Position numbers and translations under genes: made by a program. From assembly GCA_015499995.1 (NCBI GenBank), contig JADNRV010000072.1, forward strand, positions 62,001 to 126,000: a DNA stretch of 64,000 nucleotides, in the 5' to 3' direction. Source of the DNA: Flammula alnicola. Lineage: Eukaryota; Basidiomycota; Agaricomycetes; Agaricales; Strophariaceae. This document shows, piece by piece, positions 34,782 through 46,528 of the stretch; the stretch's first letter is position 1; every line of letters begins with the position of its first letter. Below the pieces are notes generated by a model that was not told the DNA's origin, did not search any database, and saw only the letters and a list, made by a program, of their open reading frames with translations.

Positions 34782-36492
34782 CTACTCAGAAAAAATATGA
34801 TTCGGCTCAGCAAAAATCCTAGGTAGCATCATATTTCCATCGGTTAATCCATAGGTAGGCGCCAAGCCTTCATATAAATCTCTTTTCAAGTACGACAAGT
34901 CCAACTTGAAGTTGACACCCACCGCTTGGGCGTGATATTCAACTTGCCGGGAGATATCCATTTGCTTGACTCTTGCGAAGGTCGCAGTAGCGTGTTTCAG
35001 CTTCGAAACGTCTCGTTGTGCTGGATCGAGTCGCGCGACGATAAGGTCAAGAAATTCCTTGTCGGAAGTAGGTACCCAGTACGCTTCAAGGACCTCCAAT
35101 TTAGGCAAAAGGAGGCTAGTCCTCGTGTTATCCTCCTCTGATGGATATTTTTTCGAGAGGAGACCCAGCATCATGTCGATGTTCATGGGAGGAGGAGGAG
35201 TCCAGTGTGCAAAGGAGTTCTTCCCCAAGGTCAGGTGAGTCAATGATGTGGCGAGACGAAGGAACTCCACGGCGTCTTCCATTCTGAACACGTCAGGGTT
35301 AATAACGAGTTTTTCCAGAGCATCAAGTTGAGGTTGGAAACTCAATAAGGACGGCGGCATTCCAGCTGTCCTGGTCTCAAACAACTCCAAGGTGCGTAAA
35401 CTTGGGACTTGTAGGACACCGTAGACTAAGCCGCCCTGGAGGGCGTCATCTCTGACTGAAAGGCTCTGGAGGAAAGGAAGAAGAATATGGGGGGTCTCAT
35501 CAATCAGGGAATGGTGAGGCATTTGATCCTTGATTGCAACGTTGCACTCGGCGAGGTGGTTGCAATGTTTGAAAATATGGCACAGCCAATCAAGAGGCAT
35601 AGCTGTCCCAACGGACAGCTCGACTAGTGCGGTCCAGTGGAATCGGGAACATGTCACGAGTGCGTAGACGCTCCACAGTCAACTTTCGCAATGCAGGCGA
35701 GGTGAAAAGTGCACTTTCAAACCAGTTCGGGTGTTTCGAACCTGAAATATGGGATATTTTGAGTTCATGCAGAATGGGAAGTCGAGAATGGGAAAGGTTG
35801 AGAAAGAAATCATAGACCTCGCCCATGGGAACTAAGTCTAATTGAAGGGTTTTACAACGGTCCAAAATCTGGAAGACGTTATCAAGCAATCTGCGTTGCA
35901 ATGGTTCCATCTGCCCTCCTGATTGCGTGCACAACGCAATTGATAAAGGAAGGGCGCCCGAACGACCTAGCTATTCTCCAACGAGGTCGCAACACGCTTG
36001 CATTCTGTCTTCCAGAAGACCAAAGATTTCTGGATGGTCAAGATGGCTCGGCGAAACTGCCCAGATTGGCTCTGGAACAGTTTCGAATACAGGAATGTAG
36101 ATGCTCGTCCATATCTGCGGAGTCGTGCAAGCGACAGATCTCCAGAAACGACAAATATGCGTGAGGAGTAATGGCGCTTCAGAGGAGTTCGTGATGGGAT
36201 TACGATCGGTGGGGAGACAGTAGGAGAAAATTTCACGCAAAACGTCCTCTTGTAAGCGTCGGACCGGAGCCAGGATGGTATCGTAGCGGTCAATGGAACA
36301 TCGAATTGTGTCGCGTCTGGCTTTCAAGGAATCCAGCGTCTTCTGGACTTCACGAATGATCACATCTATATTCGCAAGCTCAATGAGAGGCTCTTCCCTC
36401 AGAACGTTGGCTTGGGCGATATCTTCTTCTGATGGTGCTTGATTGTTTCCCAAATAACTCGAAAGATTAGAGAGCATGACTGGACACTCCAT
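34782..36492 (-). pseudogene. F-box gene, paralogue of the 4954-6684 gene, broken by a nonsense codon and a frameshift
   Basis: Starts at an ATG at 36492 (MECPVMLSNLSSYLG) and aligns along its full length with the intact 576-aa F-box protein. Shared blocks include the coiled N-terminus, SSEAPLLLTHICRFWRSVAC, TTPQIWTSIYIPVF, the central LRR-like region and the C-terminal MDISRQVEYHAQAVGVNFKL. An in-frame TAG at 35973-35971 replaces the Trp of the conserved E-W-L-x-R-S-G motif. Beyond it the frame continues (LGRSGALPLSIA). A second lesion near 35640 is a frameshift between DMFPIP and WTALVELSVGTAMPLDWL. Two independent lesions make this a pseudogene rather than one sequencing error. Confidence 0.85.
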
Positions 36493-37135
36493 CGAGTCCT
36501 TGAATTTGCTTTAGACTGGAATAGAGGGCGCATTTCTACAGTCAGTCTCCCATCCATTCAAGGCAAAAAAATAGACCACAAACGATGCTGAACAAATGTT
36601 ATTGTTGTAATGGATGGTTGTAGTGCTCCCGGCAATAATTTGAATAAATGCAGTTGGCTAATCCAGTGTGTTGAATATTTCCTTGCTAGTGGGAGATCAT
36701 GATGTTGTAGTTAGCAGCGAATCTTCCAGCCAGAGCCCTTCTTTTCTCACCTAATTATTCAGTTGCAACGATGACCGAGTTCAAGCAACGTTCCAGTCGA
36801 GTTCCCAGTGGGCAACTTCGCGCCGGCTCTTCGCGGGCTCTGATTACCGGCCGGTCATCGAACGGCGCACCTCTCGAGGCCTGTCGACTTGTGTCGACTC
36901 GGAGTCTGCCCACAAAACCTTTCACATCGCCCTCGAATGGCCTACTATTATCCATCACGAACATAAAGGAGAGAATGCTAAAATCTGCACCCAACTTCCA
37001 TGTCGTAGCAAAAGTCGCGTTCATCCAAGTTAGCGGCTTCCATCCAACATTCGGCGCCCAGAAATGGGCTCGATAAATCACATCTACAAACACCTCCGGT
37101 AAGTACATTGCCGAGGCAGGTTACTCCGGAAATGC
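36493..37135. other. Divergent intergenic region
   Basis: Separates the minus-strand F-box pseudogene from plus-strand VWA8. A 101-codon frame starting at ATG 36771 has no recognisable features and is treated as chance. No TATA-like element was secured. Confidence 0.4.
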
Positions 37136-40100
37136 ATGTTATTGAGCAGAAGCCCTCTGGGGCCCTGTTATAATACACCCAAGTCCACCATTGCTCGCTT
37201 TTGGGGTGTCAGAAACGCTCGGTCGCCCTTCCGGAAACCAGTCTTTCCGAACAAATACTTCATGGCGCCGCAGCGACGACTCAACCAACTTTTGATCGAG
37301 TTGAAGTCAACCCCGGAGCCAATAGGTACTCTCAAGTTGGGTGATATCACTTACGAAGTCCCAGCGTCACTCACGCCTTCTCGCCTGGCTCGGTCTTCAA
37401 ATCTTCTGGACATCAACGATCCCGTGAACGTGGACAATTTGCATTTCATATTGCAAAAATATCTTCTCGGACAAGACGTGTTTCTAGTCTCACAACCAGG
37501 CCCATATGCTCGGAGGTTAGCTTTGACATTTGCGAGGTAAGTCTTCGACGTTCGTTGCTATTGTAGTTCTTTCCAATTAATGCATCTTGTCTGGTAGCTT
37601 AATCAACACGGAATACGAGTACATTGCACTTCATAGAGATGTTGGAGAGACCGAGTTGAAGCAGGTGCGGACGAGTAACTAGTCTGCGATTTTAAGCTCA
37701 TGCTGGACACCAGGGAAGGGAGATTAGGAAAGGGGGAAACCTTGTTTACGTGGACAGTCCGGCTGTGAACGCAGTCAAGCATGGTCGTCTGCTTATCTTG
37801 GAAGGAATAGAAAAAGCTGAACGCGGTATTATGCCTGTACGTATTTGTCTTTTCACCTGGACGCATTTACGGACGCAAATCAGGTTCTCAACAACCTCCT
37901 CGAGAATCGAGAAATGTGAGGTTTTCTCTGATTTCCTCTCCTATATGATGCTTACGTTTGCGAAAGGAACCTGGACGACGGAACTCATATTATACACCCA
38001 CATCGATATGCTCAACTAGAAGCGACAACCACGGAGCAGGGAAAAGTATTTATTCCTGCACACAAGAACTTTCGTGTTATTGCAATTGCCGCGCCCGTGC
38101 CACCTTATCCCGGATACCCACTCGACCCTCCTTTCCGTAGTCGTTTCCAAGCGCGTTTCATCGACCCCGTGGGCTCCTTGCTTTCGCTTACGAACGTCTC
38201 GCCCACCCCGATACCTCTATATGACAAGCTTCGTGATCTCATCCTCTCCACCCAATATGCAAGTGAATCGCGGAGTGCCCTCGAAGTCATCTCGAAGACG
38301 TCTTTGCCACCTTTCCCTCAAACAGCACTCACTAAGCTTCGGAGTCTTGTCGAAAAGTTTCCTCCTCCGGAAGAGCTCTCTCCTGCCCAACTCGCCCGTC
38401 TTTTCCTGACGATCCACCCGGGTTTGATTCACGCGCCTTTCCAGGCATGGGCCATCCTTAGCCGTCAGACGGAAGAGAGTGGTCTTGGAGAGCTTGGCAG
38501 CCCCTCGATGAGCTCAATTGACGAAAGCATCGGGATTCTCGGATACAGCGTAGCTGAGATTCGACGTGCAGGCGATAGCACTGCGCAGGTTACTTTCAGC
38601 CCGCCGCCAGGACTCCAACCTGTCACATTGACAGTTGCTGCTGGCCAAAAACAGCTGCGACCTTTCCCTTTCACCGGCAAACTCGAGTTCAACCCGACGA
38701 TGAGGTTCATGGGGCTTCTTACGTGTTTCTTACAAGCACATGCGCTTGCTTGGGATATCTCTCTGATTCCGCCTGCTATGCCTTCGACTGCATCAGCTTC
38801 AACCAGCACTCTCGTCCGAGTGTTTGGTCAACTCCTTGGTTATGACGCGGAAGTCATCCACATGTACAAGGAGCTGGGTGGACGAGAACTCATTATGCGA
38901 AGGAAGATCGAGGACGGTGGTGCCACAACTTGGGAACCGAGGTGCGTTGTGTGTGATTGTCGCTTGATCATCTACTTACAATTTGAGTTCATAGCCCTTT
39001 AATTGAAGGTGCATGGGCGGGGCGCCTCCTGCATCTGTCTGGATTAGATGTGATAGGATCTACAGCTGGTTCATTATCTCGGATCGTCCAAGACCGAGAG
39101 ATAGAGTTATGGGAACACAAGCGTATCGTCGCAGAGGCTTCGGCGGAAGAGGTACGTGTGCCGCAAACACCTTGAGTCCAATCGGAAGCTTGGCTCACTG
39201 TGCATTTCGTTCAAATAGCTCAGTTCAGGTGAACTCTCCATCGCACACCCGTCTTTCCGGGTGATCAGCACGGCGTCGAAGTCGCTTCTATTAAAAGACT
39301 GGCTATCGGACGAACACGCCAACATGTTTTTCCCAATCCCCAGTCAGCCTATGGACGCAAAAGAAGAGTCTGCCATTCTCTCTGCGACAGGTTGTCCTCA
39401 GGAGCTTGTCGACACTCTCCTCCTTTTCGCTGAGAAGTATAGGCAGAGCATTTCTTCAGACAATGTTTTGAAGAACCGCAAGCTAGGCACGCGATCACTC
39501 GTTAGGATCGTTCGGAGATTGGCCTTGTACCCACAGGACACTGATCTTCAGTCGATCATCCAGAGGTCCTTGTTGGCGGAGTTTTTGCCAGCCACGGAAA
39601 AGATGAACTTGAGCACGTTATTAGAGGACTCGAATATATTTAAAAAGACCCCTCCGGTGCGTATATATTTTTGCGCCTTAACCTACAGCAACTTCATCTT
39701 GAGAATTTTTAGTTCAACCCAAGCCCTTTCGTGGCAGACAAGGCCCTCGTTTTCCCTGAACCAAGCAGTACAGGAGGGGAGACGTATGCCACGTCGATAC
39801 CTCTTTTCGATGCTGCTCAGGACCCGGAAGGCGCAGCATCTCATGTACCGCATATGGACCATTTTTACGATAACAGTCTACAAACTGGCCTCATGCGAGA
39901 TATCGCCATAGACCTTGAAATTCTTGGAGAACATATTGTTTTATTGGGAAACCAGGTGCGCAGAGGTCCTCGTGTTATATTGACAATGCTGATCTACATT
40001 GTTATAGGGAGTTGGAAAGAACAAGATTATAGATAGGTATGTCGCTGGATTTGCAAAATTCATTATAATTTGCTGATACGTGATTCTGTCATAGGTTGTG

Positions 40101-42818
40101 TCAGGTGAGGATGCTGCATACTTCAGCCTTTTCGTGAGAACTAACTCAGGTTGATGCAGCTCTTGGGCCGACCACGAGAATATATCCAATTGCATCGAGA
40201 TACCACGGTCAACCAACTAATGTTCACTACATCTTTGGAGGGTGGCATCATCAATTACACGGACTCTCCGCTTTTACGCGCCATCAAATTTGGGCGTGTT
40301 ATCATCATCGACGAAGCCGACAAGGCACCCGAGCATGTCGTTGCCATCTTCCGCAGTCTTGCTGGACAAGGCGAAATGTCTCTTTCGGATGGCAGGCGCG
40401 TACGGCCTTCGTTGGAGAGGGATGGAGACATTGTGGTACATCCCAACTTCAGGCTGATTCTGTTGGCCAATCGTCCAGGCTATCGTGCGTCCCTTTTGCC
40501 TTCAACGTTGAGTAGTACTTGACTATTATTCGATAGCTTTCCTGGGCAATCATTTCCTGCAGGTTCTCGGGGAGAATTTTAGTGCCCATTCAGTATCAAA
40601 TCCTGACCAGGAGTCCGAGCGGAATCTCATTGGGCAACTTGCGCCTGATTTGGACAAGGATTTGATCTTGAGACTCGTGGGCGCATTCCACGACCTAAGG
40701 AAAGGATACGAGAACGGCATCTTGAATTATCCTTATTCTTTAAGAGGCAGGTATTTTCTAGTTATCTCCGTATCTTCACAGCTCATAACACTATGTGTAG
40801 AATTGATAAACCTCGTGCGTCACATGAAGGCATACCCATCGGACTCTCTGGGCGATGCTTTGCGAAATGTCTTTGACTTTGACATCTACAAACCCGATAC
40901 TATCGACAAGCTTTCCGAAATCTTGATCCACCATGGGTTCGTATTATCTTCCGTTTTGTTATGCTGTCTAAACATATGATGCAGGTTGCAAGTTCCTCAT
41001 CTAGGTATTGATGCCGCTAGAGAGGCCGCCAAGAAGAAGGTCCAGGATATCCATTTCGAACCCAAGCAAACTGACCTCGATCAACCCAAAGAAGGAGAGC
41101 ATGACGACAAAGAGCATTCTGGCGGAAATAGATGGGCTGGTGGTGTAAGTAATATTTGTCCAATGATTATGCTCGCCTGTTTCTCAATTTATCTATCAAT
41201 GGCTTAGACCGGTGGAAGAGACACTGCTGGTCTGGGCGGACGGGGAGGATACAAGCGTCTTTATAAGAAAGGCGAGATCAAGCAGGTGCGGTAGATTTTT
41301 ATTCTTTGAATTGAGCGCTTTCTGACTTGTGTCGCCTTCTAGGTTTCTGATGCTCTGAAGCAAAACGTGCCTGACCATATAAGGGAAAAAGCGCGAGAGA
41401 TGGCCCGACAGGAGCTTCAACGCCGCCTAGAAGAACTTGACATGTCCGTTTCGGAAGCGAAGGGTTACGGGCAACTGTTGACAGCAACTCAGGCCCATAT
41501 GGCCTCTCTGCTCGATCTTCTTGAACGTGAATATTCTGTTTTCAACAGATTTTCTGCACGTGCTGAGTCTTCGATCAGATCTTGCGGCAAAGGAGGAAGA
41601 ACGTGTTTGGGTGAAACGTCAAATAGATGGAGAGTTGGACGACAGTCGTCTAACTGAAGGCTTGACCGGAGAATCTACTGTTTATAAACGCCGTGGCATG
41701 GAGAAGCCTGAGATTGGTCGCCCTCAAATCAAGTAAGTTTCTGTATTGTTCTCGCTGGCTCAAGAGATATTAATGAACCTCACATAGACCGAAGAGGATC
41801 AAGTTTATCTTCGATTTGAGTGCCTCGATGTAAGTTTGTCTTCTCAAAGTCCCATGTCGCCGTTCTAACGTTGAGATATAGGTACCGCTTCCAGTATGAT
41901 GGTCGCTTACAGCGGAGCATGGAAACAGGTAAATAACCCAGAATATCTCAAGCAACTTTAGAGGCTCGATATGCTAATCTTCGTTTAATAGCTGTCATGT
42001 TGATGGAGACCTTTGATCGCCTTTCTCGGAAAGAGAAATACGTCTGGGATGTAAGTGTCTCCAGCTGCATCTGACCTGACTTTGAGCTGATTGCTGTGTT
42101 TTTCAGATGTGTGGCCACGTAAATTTTCGTTTTCCCAGTCGTGTGATTTAAACTAAGTGGTACCCTTACTAGTCAGGAGATGGGCCTGACATCACCTTAA
42201 CGGAAGCGGATAAACCTCTCACCGAGCTCAAGGAGCGTTGGAAGGTTACGGAGAAAATGTATATGGTCCCACAGTATGCATTTGCAGGTGATTACACTGG
42301 TAAGTTTCTGTTTTTTATTTATTAATTGTCTGTGTTGTTGTCTGACACCTTCTTTATAGTTGAGGCTATCATGAAAGGCGTTAACGAAGTGGCTAAATAC
42401 GACGCTGGTATGCTTTCGAGTTTTGGACTGCAACTTTGCAGAAAAGAAGACTTTGGCTGAATTTCCCTCTAGATGACTGGTTTGTGATTGCTATCACAGA
42501 TGCCAATTTCGGGAGATATCAAATCTCTTCAGAAGAATTGACAAGGGCGATGAAGCATAATCCCAAGGTCAATACTGCTCTGATCTGCATCGGCGAAGGT
42601 GCAGAGGCATCCTGGTGCGTACCTCAAGAAAACTTATCCTATACCGATGCTCATATGCTTCGTTACACAGGGTGACAAAAAGTCTACCTGGACGCGCCTT
42701 CCGTGTCGCGAATACAGGAGATATCCCAACGTCCTGCGCAGCATTTTGTCCACAATGGTGGACCGTTGAAGTCAAGAGGCAGCCGGTGCTCCGTACCTGC
42801 ACTTCAGTATCTGGTTAA
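37136..42818 (+). CDS. VWA8: VWA8: mitochondrial AAA+ ATPase with von Willebrand A domain (one apparent 1-nt deletion at 3' end)
   Basis: Twenty-five exons. Key junctions: exon 1 37136-37536, long exon 5 37967-38941, micro-exons 10 (40095-40104, 10 nt) and 21 (42107-42118, 12 nt), last exon from 42671. As read, 4347 nt = 1448 aa. The N-terminus (MLLSRSPLGPCYNTPK, Arg/Ser-rich, no acids) looks like a mitochondrial presequence. Features in order: degenerate first ATPase (VFLVSQPGPYARRLAL, LLILEGIEKAERG, NNLLENREM); second AAA+ with Walker A LLGNQGVGKNK and Walker B RVIIIDEADKAPEHV; TGGRDTAGLGGRGGY; a C-terminal VWA domain with MIDAS FDLSASMYRF and GHSGDGPDI. Related to midasin. One base seems missing in ATATCCCAACG near 42723; adding a C gives the conserved ending NVLRSILSTMVDR with stop at 42766-42768. 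Intron 12 (40747-40800) is GC-AG. Confidence 0.93.
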
Positions 42819-43156
42819 TGGCTAGACCATGTAATTTGCATTTTAACTGTAGAGATTTACTACTACCCGTCTTAATCTGATGGCTGGTCTAGTCTCAACT
42901 TCGAAATAGGCTCTTTACAATCCTGTACATGGTTTTAATACAAGGTAACAAATATATTTTAACAGCTAATCCACGTCATCAGACACTGCATGATAAGGAT
43001 GCGAAGTACATAAGAGCTAATCGGTACTTGCAATCACACTCGTTTAGAAGACCGAGTGTACTTCGATAATTCTCCAATCATGGCCGTCTACAAACTTGTC
43101 GTAGCCTACTTCCACGCTGGATCGGGCTGCGGGATAAATTTGCATCAAAAACTGTT
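42819..43156. other. Convergent intergenic region
   Basis: 3' flanks of VWA8 (+) and the LRR/F-box-like gene (-). Nothing else seen. Confidence 0.4.
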
Positions 43157-44586
43157 TCAATACTTAAGCAATGGACGTACCAATCCGTAGGTTTGCCAAG
43201 GAAGCATACGTAACAACACAGTTCCTTTTTCTTCAAGTTGTCTTATACCTGGAGCCCGACGCAGTGCCGCAAGGTATGGAACGAAGTCCTCGTCATCCAC
43301 CACATAGTATCCTACACCCACGGTGATCGTCTTCAAATTCGGGAACATCTCCTGCAACTGCCCAACGAGATCCAACCAGGCAAAGCTTTCCAACTCTGCT
43401 GCCTTTCCCTCAGGGGTTTCGCCGAACGGTCTGAAAATGAGTACGACTTCTTCTAACGAGGGCGAGTGAGAAGGTAGAGTGGAGAGCGAATTCCACATTG
43501 TTGACATCATTGGTGACATCTTCTCCCCTGATCGCGAGATATGATCTAATGTGATGGTTCCGACGTGAACAATGCGTACGTTAACGCATTGCGATAGATC
43601 AACAGTGTCGTAATAAGGCAATGCGTCTGTAAATAAATACCATGAAGTTATATTGCGAAATACCAAAATGTTTGCTTACCCGTATCGAGATATGGATCGG
43701 ACAACTTTATGAAAATATGGTGAACAGACGGTCCGACCTGTCGTAAGAACCTTGAAAAGAAAGGAGTGTACGCCTCTCTATTGCTCCTTGTCATGGGGAC
43801 CAGTCGAACATGGAACGATTCAACGGTAATGTCAAGGTCGTTAGCGCGTAGTGGATCCCATACATCTTTCAAAAGCAACAGCGAACAGGTGTCGAGTGAC
43901 GTCAAGTGAATTCGGCGTCGGAAGGTCGAGGAGTGCTGTGAGAGATTGGGAATCGCCTCATCGTCGAACTGCAGGTTGTATAGCGTAATCGACTTTAAAG
44001 ACGGCTGGAGCCTGACGAAAAGCTCCACAATGTCGATTTGCGCAGGCCGGTACGTGTACGTTGCGAACTCTACAGAGTCAAGTTGCAAGTCCGCGATATT
44101 GGTCTGGAAGAAAAGGTCTCGAATGTGGGGCGGGATGTATGGCCACGATATCGACGTCAGCAGGAGCGTCTTCAGATTTGGCAAATTAGCGAGAATACGA
44201 GGCAAATTCTTGTTCGGAAGGTGCTTATAACCTCTCGGACGGAATAGCTCTTTGACGTGAAGAGACTCGACGGCATTGGCAAAGCTTGTCCAAGGAGCCT
44301 CTAGGAGAGCGAGGAACATGTCGAACTGTCTGTCGCCATCTTTGTTGAATTCCAGCTCGGAAAAGAGATGAAGGCGACTCCTGATTAGTGTTTGTCTGGA
44401 TGTGAGCCCCAGACGTAGCAAAGTTGGTCTATCATTGTGGAGGTGGTCGATAATCCGATCCAAGAGTTCAGGTGCGAAAACGCCAATGGCGGTATTGTTG
44501 TCATCACCGGAAATGGAGAGCAGTTCGGGAGATGTAGGAAGAATCCTTCCAGTGAGTCTTCGGGAGAGGGACAAGAAGTTAAACAT
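43157..44586 (-). CDS. F-box/LRR-like protein
   Basis: Two exons on the minus strand, 44586-43680 and 43626-43157, with a 53-nt intron; 1377 nt = 458 aa, exactly in frame. Start taken at MFNFLSLSRRLTG, since the frame upstream has no ATG. Residues ~40-90 (APELLDRIIDHLHNDRPTLL, RLGLTSRQTLIRSRLHLFSE) are the F-box-like start typical of agaric proteins. The rest is leucine-rich with repeated short strands (NLPNLKTLLLTSISW, LQPSLKSITLYNLQF, SLEEVVLIFRPF, MFPNLKTITVGVGYYV). It probably recruits substrates to an SCF complex (family inference). It is not closely related to the F-box pair at 5 and 35 kb. Confidence 0.7.
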
Positions 44587-45062
44587 GTGCACAGTGGTCC
44601 GTGGAACTTCTACACAGTAACATCTTATAAGTAACCCCAACCACGGCAGTGCAGAGATGCGATTGGAAACTTCCCTCTCCAACTCGGCTATGATATAGAC
44701 CCGTTCTTTAAAAACGAAGATATGGAGGCGTATCCTGGAATTATTATCGCAGTACTAGTGCTACTGCAATGGTTGTTCACGCAGTAGTTTAGTAAGTTGA
44801 AAGTTAGGACATCGCTTTGGCTGCGGTTGTTGTGACCATTCGTGACCTAATAATAATGTTCGCACTTTGAACTCATCCTGCCAGGTTCTGCCAGTGAACT
44901 ATTTGCTATTTCTACTCCTCCAACTCGTGGCTGGTCTCCAGACGTTCAGCTTGATCATAAATAGTGGAGCCTTCACTTCACTGTCCTATATTTCTGCTCT
45001 CAGGACAATTACATATCGCGCAATATATACCCTGAACGACTCTCACCGCTCGCTTTACTACA
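44587..45062. other. Divergent intergenic region
   Basis: Shared upstream region of the minus-strand LRR/F-box-like gene and VPS26. An AT-rich AATATATACC lies about 40 bases before the VPS26 ATG and could act as a TATA element. Confidence 0.4.
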
Positions 45063-46343
45063 ATGGCTTACTTCTTCGCGTCGCCAATTGATGTGGATAT
45101 CAAACTGGAGGGAGAGGAGCTCCGGAAGCAGGTCGAGATTAAGTCGGATAAGGAGAAGACCGTCTCATGTCCGGTCTACTACGACGGCGATTCAGTGACA
45201 GGACAGGTGTGTATGAGATCACCTTTCCGTTATTCTATGGCGAACTTCATACGACATCTTCCAAGGTAACTATCCGTGTTCGTGATGGAAAGAAGACAAC
45301 ACACGAAGGTATCAAAGTGGAGTTTGTGGGTAGCATTGGTTCGTTGACTATTTTGTCCTTGTAATATCGACACTTGCTGAGTAATTCTCTCGCAGAATTG
45401 TTCTACGACCGAGGGCACCACCATGAGTTTCTATCACTGTCCCAGGAGCTTGCGTCTCCTGGAGAGATGCGGCAGGCCCAGACGTTTGACTTCAACTTCA
45501 AGAATGTCGAGAAGCAGTTTGAGAGTTACCAAGGTATCAATGTGAAACTGCGGTATGTCGTTCCTTGTCTGTCCCCTAAATTCAACATGTTCACGCCTTA
45601 CACGAAGATATTTCATACGCGTATCGATATCCCGACGCATGGCGGATGTCTCTAAGGAGAAGGACATCTGGGTGCACTCATTCCGTATGCCTCCTGACAG
45701 CAACAACTCGATAAAAATGGAAGTTGGTATTGAGGATTGTCTGCATATCGAGTTCGAGTATAACAAGTCCAAGTACGCTCTTCCTGAAGTTTGTGCTCTT
45801 TATCCTGCCTCTCACTAATTTATTATCAGGTACCACCTAAAGGATGTGATCGTTGGCAAGATTTACTTCCTTTTGGTCCGTATAAAGATTAAACACATGG
45901 AGTTGTCCATCATTCGTCGCGAGACGACTGGCTCGCCGCCGAACCAATACAACGAGAGTGAGACGATCACTAAATTTGAAATTATGGACGGGGCCCCAGT
46001 GAGAGGTAAGTAAGAACTCCTTGGACCTTGTGATACTTGAATTAAATCACTTCAAGGAGAAACAATACCAATCCGGGTGTTCCTTGGTGGATTTGATCTT
46101 ACACCAACCTTTCGGGATGTCAACAAGAAATTCACCACCCGTTACTATCTGAATCTTGTGCTTATCGACGAGGAGAACCGGCGTTATTTCAAGCAACAGG
46201 TGTGTGTCCGACTTTTGAAATTTGAAAAAATCAATCTCATCCGTGACTTCTCTACAGGAAATTACTATCTATAGGATACCAGAGGCATGTCTGCTTTCAC
46301 TCCTTTGTTTATTCATTTATCTAATGGCATCCACCAGAACTGA
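45063..46343 (+). CDS. VPS26: VPS26, retromer cargo-binding subunit
   Basis: Eight exons: 45063-45206, 45266-45338, 45396-45552, 45608-45772, 45830-46005, 46057-46199, 46258-46284, 46338-46343; 891 nt = 296 aa, exactly in frame. The arrestin-like fold of VPS26 is evident: [196 protein letters not shown]. With VPS35/VPS29 it retrieves cargo from endosomes to the trans-Golgi. The last intron (46285-46337) is GC-AG, with the strong context AG|GCATGT, and leaves only Asn plus stop in the final exon. The length is typical. Confidence 0.95.
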
Positions 46344-46528
46344 CATCGTGTTCGCTTACTGTATTATGTATATTTACCTAGGAATGATTCTATATTGACA
46401 ATGAAGACCGACGCATTTTCTCTCCTGCATGGTATCCTGGTAATGAGGTTTATTCTCATTTGGTATGCGAAAAGGAAAGAATATGAAGTCAACCGAAAGA
46501 CGATAAAACTACAAGGAGTGATGAAAAC

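Noticed and set aside
36771..37076. 101-codon ATG frame between the F-box pseudogene and VWA8
   Set aside because: No domain, signal or splice support; lies in a divergent promoter region.
41521..41578. Apparent frameshift in VWA8 before LAAKEEERVWVKRQ
   Set aside because: A normal 52-nt intron (41527-41578, GTGAAT...ATCAG) restores the frame and joins LLDLLEH to LAAKEEE, so no lesion is needed.
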